A stretch of DNA of 37,186 bases from positions 1 through 37,186 of IMG/VR virus record IMGVR_UViG_3300025326_000120; one strand, written 5' to 3'. The DNA comes from a virus. Shown one piece after another: positions 35,587 through 37,186 of this stretch (its first letter is position 1; each line of letters begins with the position of its first letter). The position numbers were made by a program, and so were the translations under genes. The notes beneath the pieces were generated by a model. The model made no database searches and was not told the DNA's origin. It worked only from the letters and a program-made list of their open reading frames with translations.

Positions 35587-35970
35587 ATGGGTTTCAAGAT
35601 CGCGGCGGCCTCAGAGCGTCTGGCCGTCCTCGTGTTCGAGGGCGACTACAAGGGCGCGGAGGTCACGGTACGGCTCAACGTGCCCATGCGGGTGTTCATC
35701 GAGGCCCGCAGGGTGGCGGCGTCACAGGACTGGGAGCCGTTCCTGGCCTACTTCGTCGCCGAGGTCGTGCGCGGCTGGAACCTCGAGAATGCGGATGACC
35801 AGCCTGTCCCGGTGACGTCGGATGGGCTGGCCTCCGTGCCGCTCGACTTCCTGATGCGGCTGATAACCGAGTGGGCGAATCAGGTCGGCTCAGTCGCCGC
35901 CCCTTTAGTCTCGCCATCGAGCAATGGAAGGCCGTCGGTGGAGGCGTCACTGCCGATGGCGAACTCGTGA
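35587..35970 (+). CDS. Tail assembly chaperone, upstream (short) form
   Basis: A 127-residue protein starting MGFKIAAASERLAVLVFEGDYKGAEVTVRLNVPMRVFIEARRVAAS. The size, position between tail tube and tape measure, and the downstream -1 frame identify it as a G-type tail assembly chaperone, which helps build the tail around the tape measure. LDFLMRLITEWANQVGSVAAPL precedes the slippery site; the zero-frame continues about 20 residues to a stop (MANS). Confidence 0.82.
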   Translation: MGFKIAAASERLAVLVFEGDYKGAEVTVRLNVPMRVFIEARRVAASQDWEPFLAYFVAEVVRGWNLENADDQPVPVTSDGLASVPLDFLMRLITEWANQVGSVAAPLVSPSSNGRPSVEASLPMANS

Positions 35971-36119
35971 CGAAACCCGCCGAGCTCGTGGAGGCCGAAC
36001 TGATCGACGGCATCTGTCAGCGATACGGCTGCCTGCCTTCCGCGCTCATGGAAGAGGACGCAGACCTGTTGCTTGGAACACTCGCACTCGTAGGCATAGG
36101 AAAGGTCGAGACCGAGTAG
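35587..36119 (+). CDS. Tail assembly chaperone, -1 frameshifted long form (G-T type)
   Basis: Reading shifts by -1 at the slippery site and continues from AGT (35907) as SLAIEQWKAVGGGVTADGELVTKPAELVEAELIDGICQRYGCLPSALMEEDADLLLGTLALVGIGKVE to the stop at 36119. The joint product would be 177 residues: 107 codons in the first frame and 70 in the second. Long and short chaperones are normally made in a fixed ratio in siphophages. The junction is inferred from the sequence; it needs protein evidence. Confidence 0.78.
35901..35907 (+). promoter_or_regulatory. -1 frameshift slippery heptamer CCCTTTA
   Basis: In the zero frame this reads C CCT TTA, which fits the X XXY YYZ rule; slipping back one base lets the tRNAs re-pair as CCC TTT, and translation then continues at AGT. 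It lies inside the region where both frames are open (35871 to 35970). Confidence 0.75.
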
Positions 36120-37186
36120 ATGGCGAACGAGGTCCGCATTGTAGTCAGTGGCGACTCGCGAGACGCCGAGGCGGCGCTCAAGCGCGCCGGTGGGGCCGTC
36201 GACGACTTCGCGAAGAAGGCTCGCGGCATCGGCCTCGCGATGGCCGCGCTCGGCGCCGCAGGCACGCTGGCGCTTGCGGGCGCCGTGAAGGGCGCCATCG
36301 CCGAAGCGGCCTCCATCAAGCTTCTCGATCAGGCGCTCCGCAACGTCGGCCAGTCCTACAAGGCGCAGGAAGAGGCGATTGAAGGCGTCATTGCGGCTCA
36401 GGAACGCAAGACGAACTTCGGGGACGATGCACAACGAGCGGCACTGCAGACTCTCGTCGCTCTGAGCGGCGATTACCGCAAGGCTCTCGATGCCCTGCCT
36501 GCGACGTTGGACCTTGCGGCTGGGCTAGAAATCGACCTTGCGACCGCATCGAACCTCGTCGGTCGCGCACTCGCCGGCAATACGGAGATGCTGACCCGCT
36601 ATGGCATCCAACTCCGGGAAGGTGCGACGGCCGCGGAACTCAACGCCGAGATCACCCGGAAATTCGGTCGGTCAGCCGAGGCCGCCGCCAACCCGTTGAC
36701 GCAACTTGGCAACGCCATCGGGAATCTGAACGACGCCTTCGGCAAGGCTCTGCTGCCCGCCATTCTCCCGGTGATCAAGGCGCTCAAGGACTTCACGGTG
36801 TTCCTGAACGAGCACCCACGCATCGTCGAGATCGCCGCGCCAATCGCGGCAGTCGGCACGGCGTTCCTGGTGGTCAACGGTGCGCTCCTGCTTCTCCTTG
36901 CGACCATCCCCGCGGTAATGGCCGCCGGGGTCGCGCTGCAGGTCTCGATTGGTCCGCTGCTGCTCGCCGTCTTGGGCATTGAGGTCGCAATCGTGGCGGT
37001 GATCGCCGCGGGCTACCTGCTCGTTAAGCACTGGGACTGGGTGAAGTCGCACCTCGACCTGTTCATCCAGATCGTCGCCGCGGTCGGGGCGACTATCTTC
37101 GGCCCAATCGTGCTCGGTATCGCCGCGCTTATCACGGCCGGACGCTTCCTCGCTAGTCACTGGGACGACATTTCGGCCACGGCGAA
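36120..37186 (+). CDS. Tape measure protein, N-terminal part (cut by right edge)
   Basis: An open frame from ATG 36120 to the window edge, about 355 codons. The N-terminus, MANEVRIVVSGDSRDAEAALKRAGGAVDDFAKKARGIGLA, leads to hydrophobic MAALGAAGTLALAGAVKGAI and helical repeats (KLLDQALRNVGQSYKAQEEAIEGVIAAQER), the opening pattern of phage tape measures. Hydrophobic segments IAAPIAAVGTAFLVVNGALLLLLATIPAVMAAG and LLLAVLGIEVAIVAVIAAGYLLV follow near residues 240 to 305. It sets tail length. Confidence 0.85.
   Translation, partial: MANEVRIVVSGDSRDAEAALKRAGGAVDDFAKKARGIGLAMAALGAAGTLALAGAVKGAIAEAASIKLLDQALRNVGQSYKAQEEAIEGVIAAQERKTNFGDDAQRAALQTLVALSGDYRKALDALPATLDLAAGLEIDLATASNLVGRALAGNTEMLTRYGIQLREGATAAELNAEITRKFGRSAEAAANPLTQLGNAIGNLNDAFGKALLPAILPVIKALKDFTVFLNEHPRIVEIAAPIAAVGTAFLVVNGALLLLLATIPAVMAAGVALQVSIGPLLLAVLGIEVAIVAVIAAGYLLVKHWDWVKSHLDLFIQIVAAVGATIFGPIVLGIAALITAGRFLASHWDDISATA

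Noticed and set aside
1-37186. CRISPR array, insertion sequence or integrase
   Set aside because: No regularly spaced repeats, transposase motif or recombinase catalytic pattern was seen on either strand.

Overview
The window is part of a tailed double-stranded DNA phage (or prophage) genome of siphovirus type, high in GC. The evidence is a large terminase with both ATPase and nuclease motifs, an HK97-type portal, prohead protease and major capsid protein, head-tail connector genes, two tail-tube-like proteins, a tail-assembly-chaperone pair joined by a -1 frameshift signal, and the start of a tape-measure gene cut by the right edge. Several structural proteins (tail-tube proteins beginning with an S/T-KQSG motif, the small MPWEQL protein, the HWRPA protein) resemble families I know from actinobacterial phages. 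One regulator also appears to have a leaderless promoter, so an actinobacterial host is the best guess. No host gene or integrase is visible. 

Layout: positions 1 to 14043 are transcribed leftward as one tightly packed early-type cluster. Neighbouring genes mostly overlap by four bases (ATGA, GTGA or TTGA), and I used this to choose starts. The cluster holds recombination and replication genes (ERF annealing protein, RusA resolvase, HNH nuclease, winged-helix replication protein, DnaC-like helicase loader), four methyltransferase-type genes, an RtcB RNA ligase, ASCH/PUA-like proteins, a MazG-like pyrophosphohydrolase and many very small cysteine-rich proteins. A non-coding gap of about 170 bases with strong inverted repeats (9961 to 10130) separates the replication genes from the ERF operon. 

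At 14044 to 14140 lie two back-to-back promoters in an AT-rich patch with palindromes. From 14141 to the right edge all genes point rightward: small DNA-binding regulators (14141 to 14872), terminase small-subunit candidate and accessory genes (15101 to 17422), terminase large subunit, several small zinc-ribbon or membrane proteins, the portal-MuF fusion, protease, capsid, zinc-ribbon and beta-structured virion proteins (24985 to 31310), connectors and tail genes (31303 to 36119), and the tape measure. 

Two tRNA genes sit in the structural half: tRNA-Ile(UAU) inside an open reading frame right after the terminase, and tRNA-Met(CAU) in its own promoter-tRNA-terminator interval between portal and protease. 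With RtcB they suggest a phage that maintains its own tRNA supply. The most unusual overall feature is the number of small zinc-binding modules, both as free proteins and as tails on the ERF, helicase-loader and portal proteins. Functions below rest on motif recognition by eye; no database search was run.
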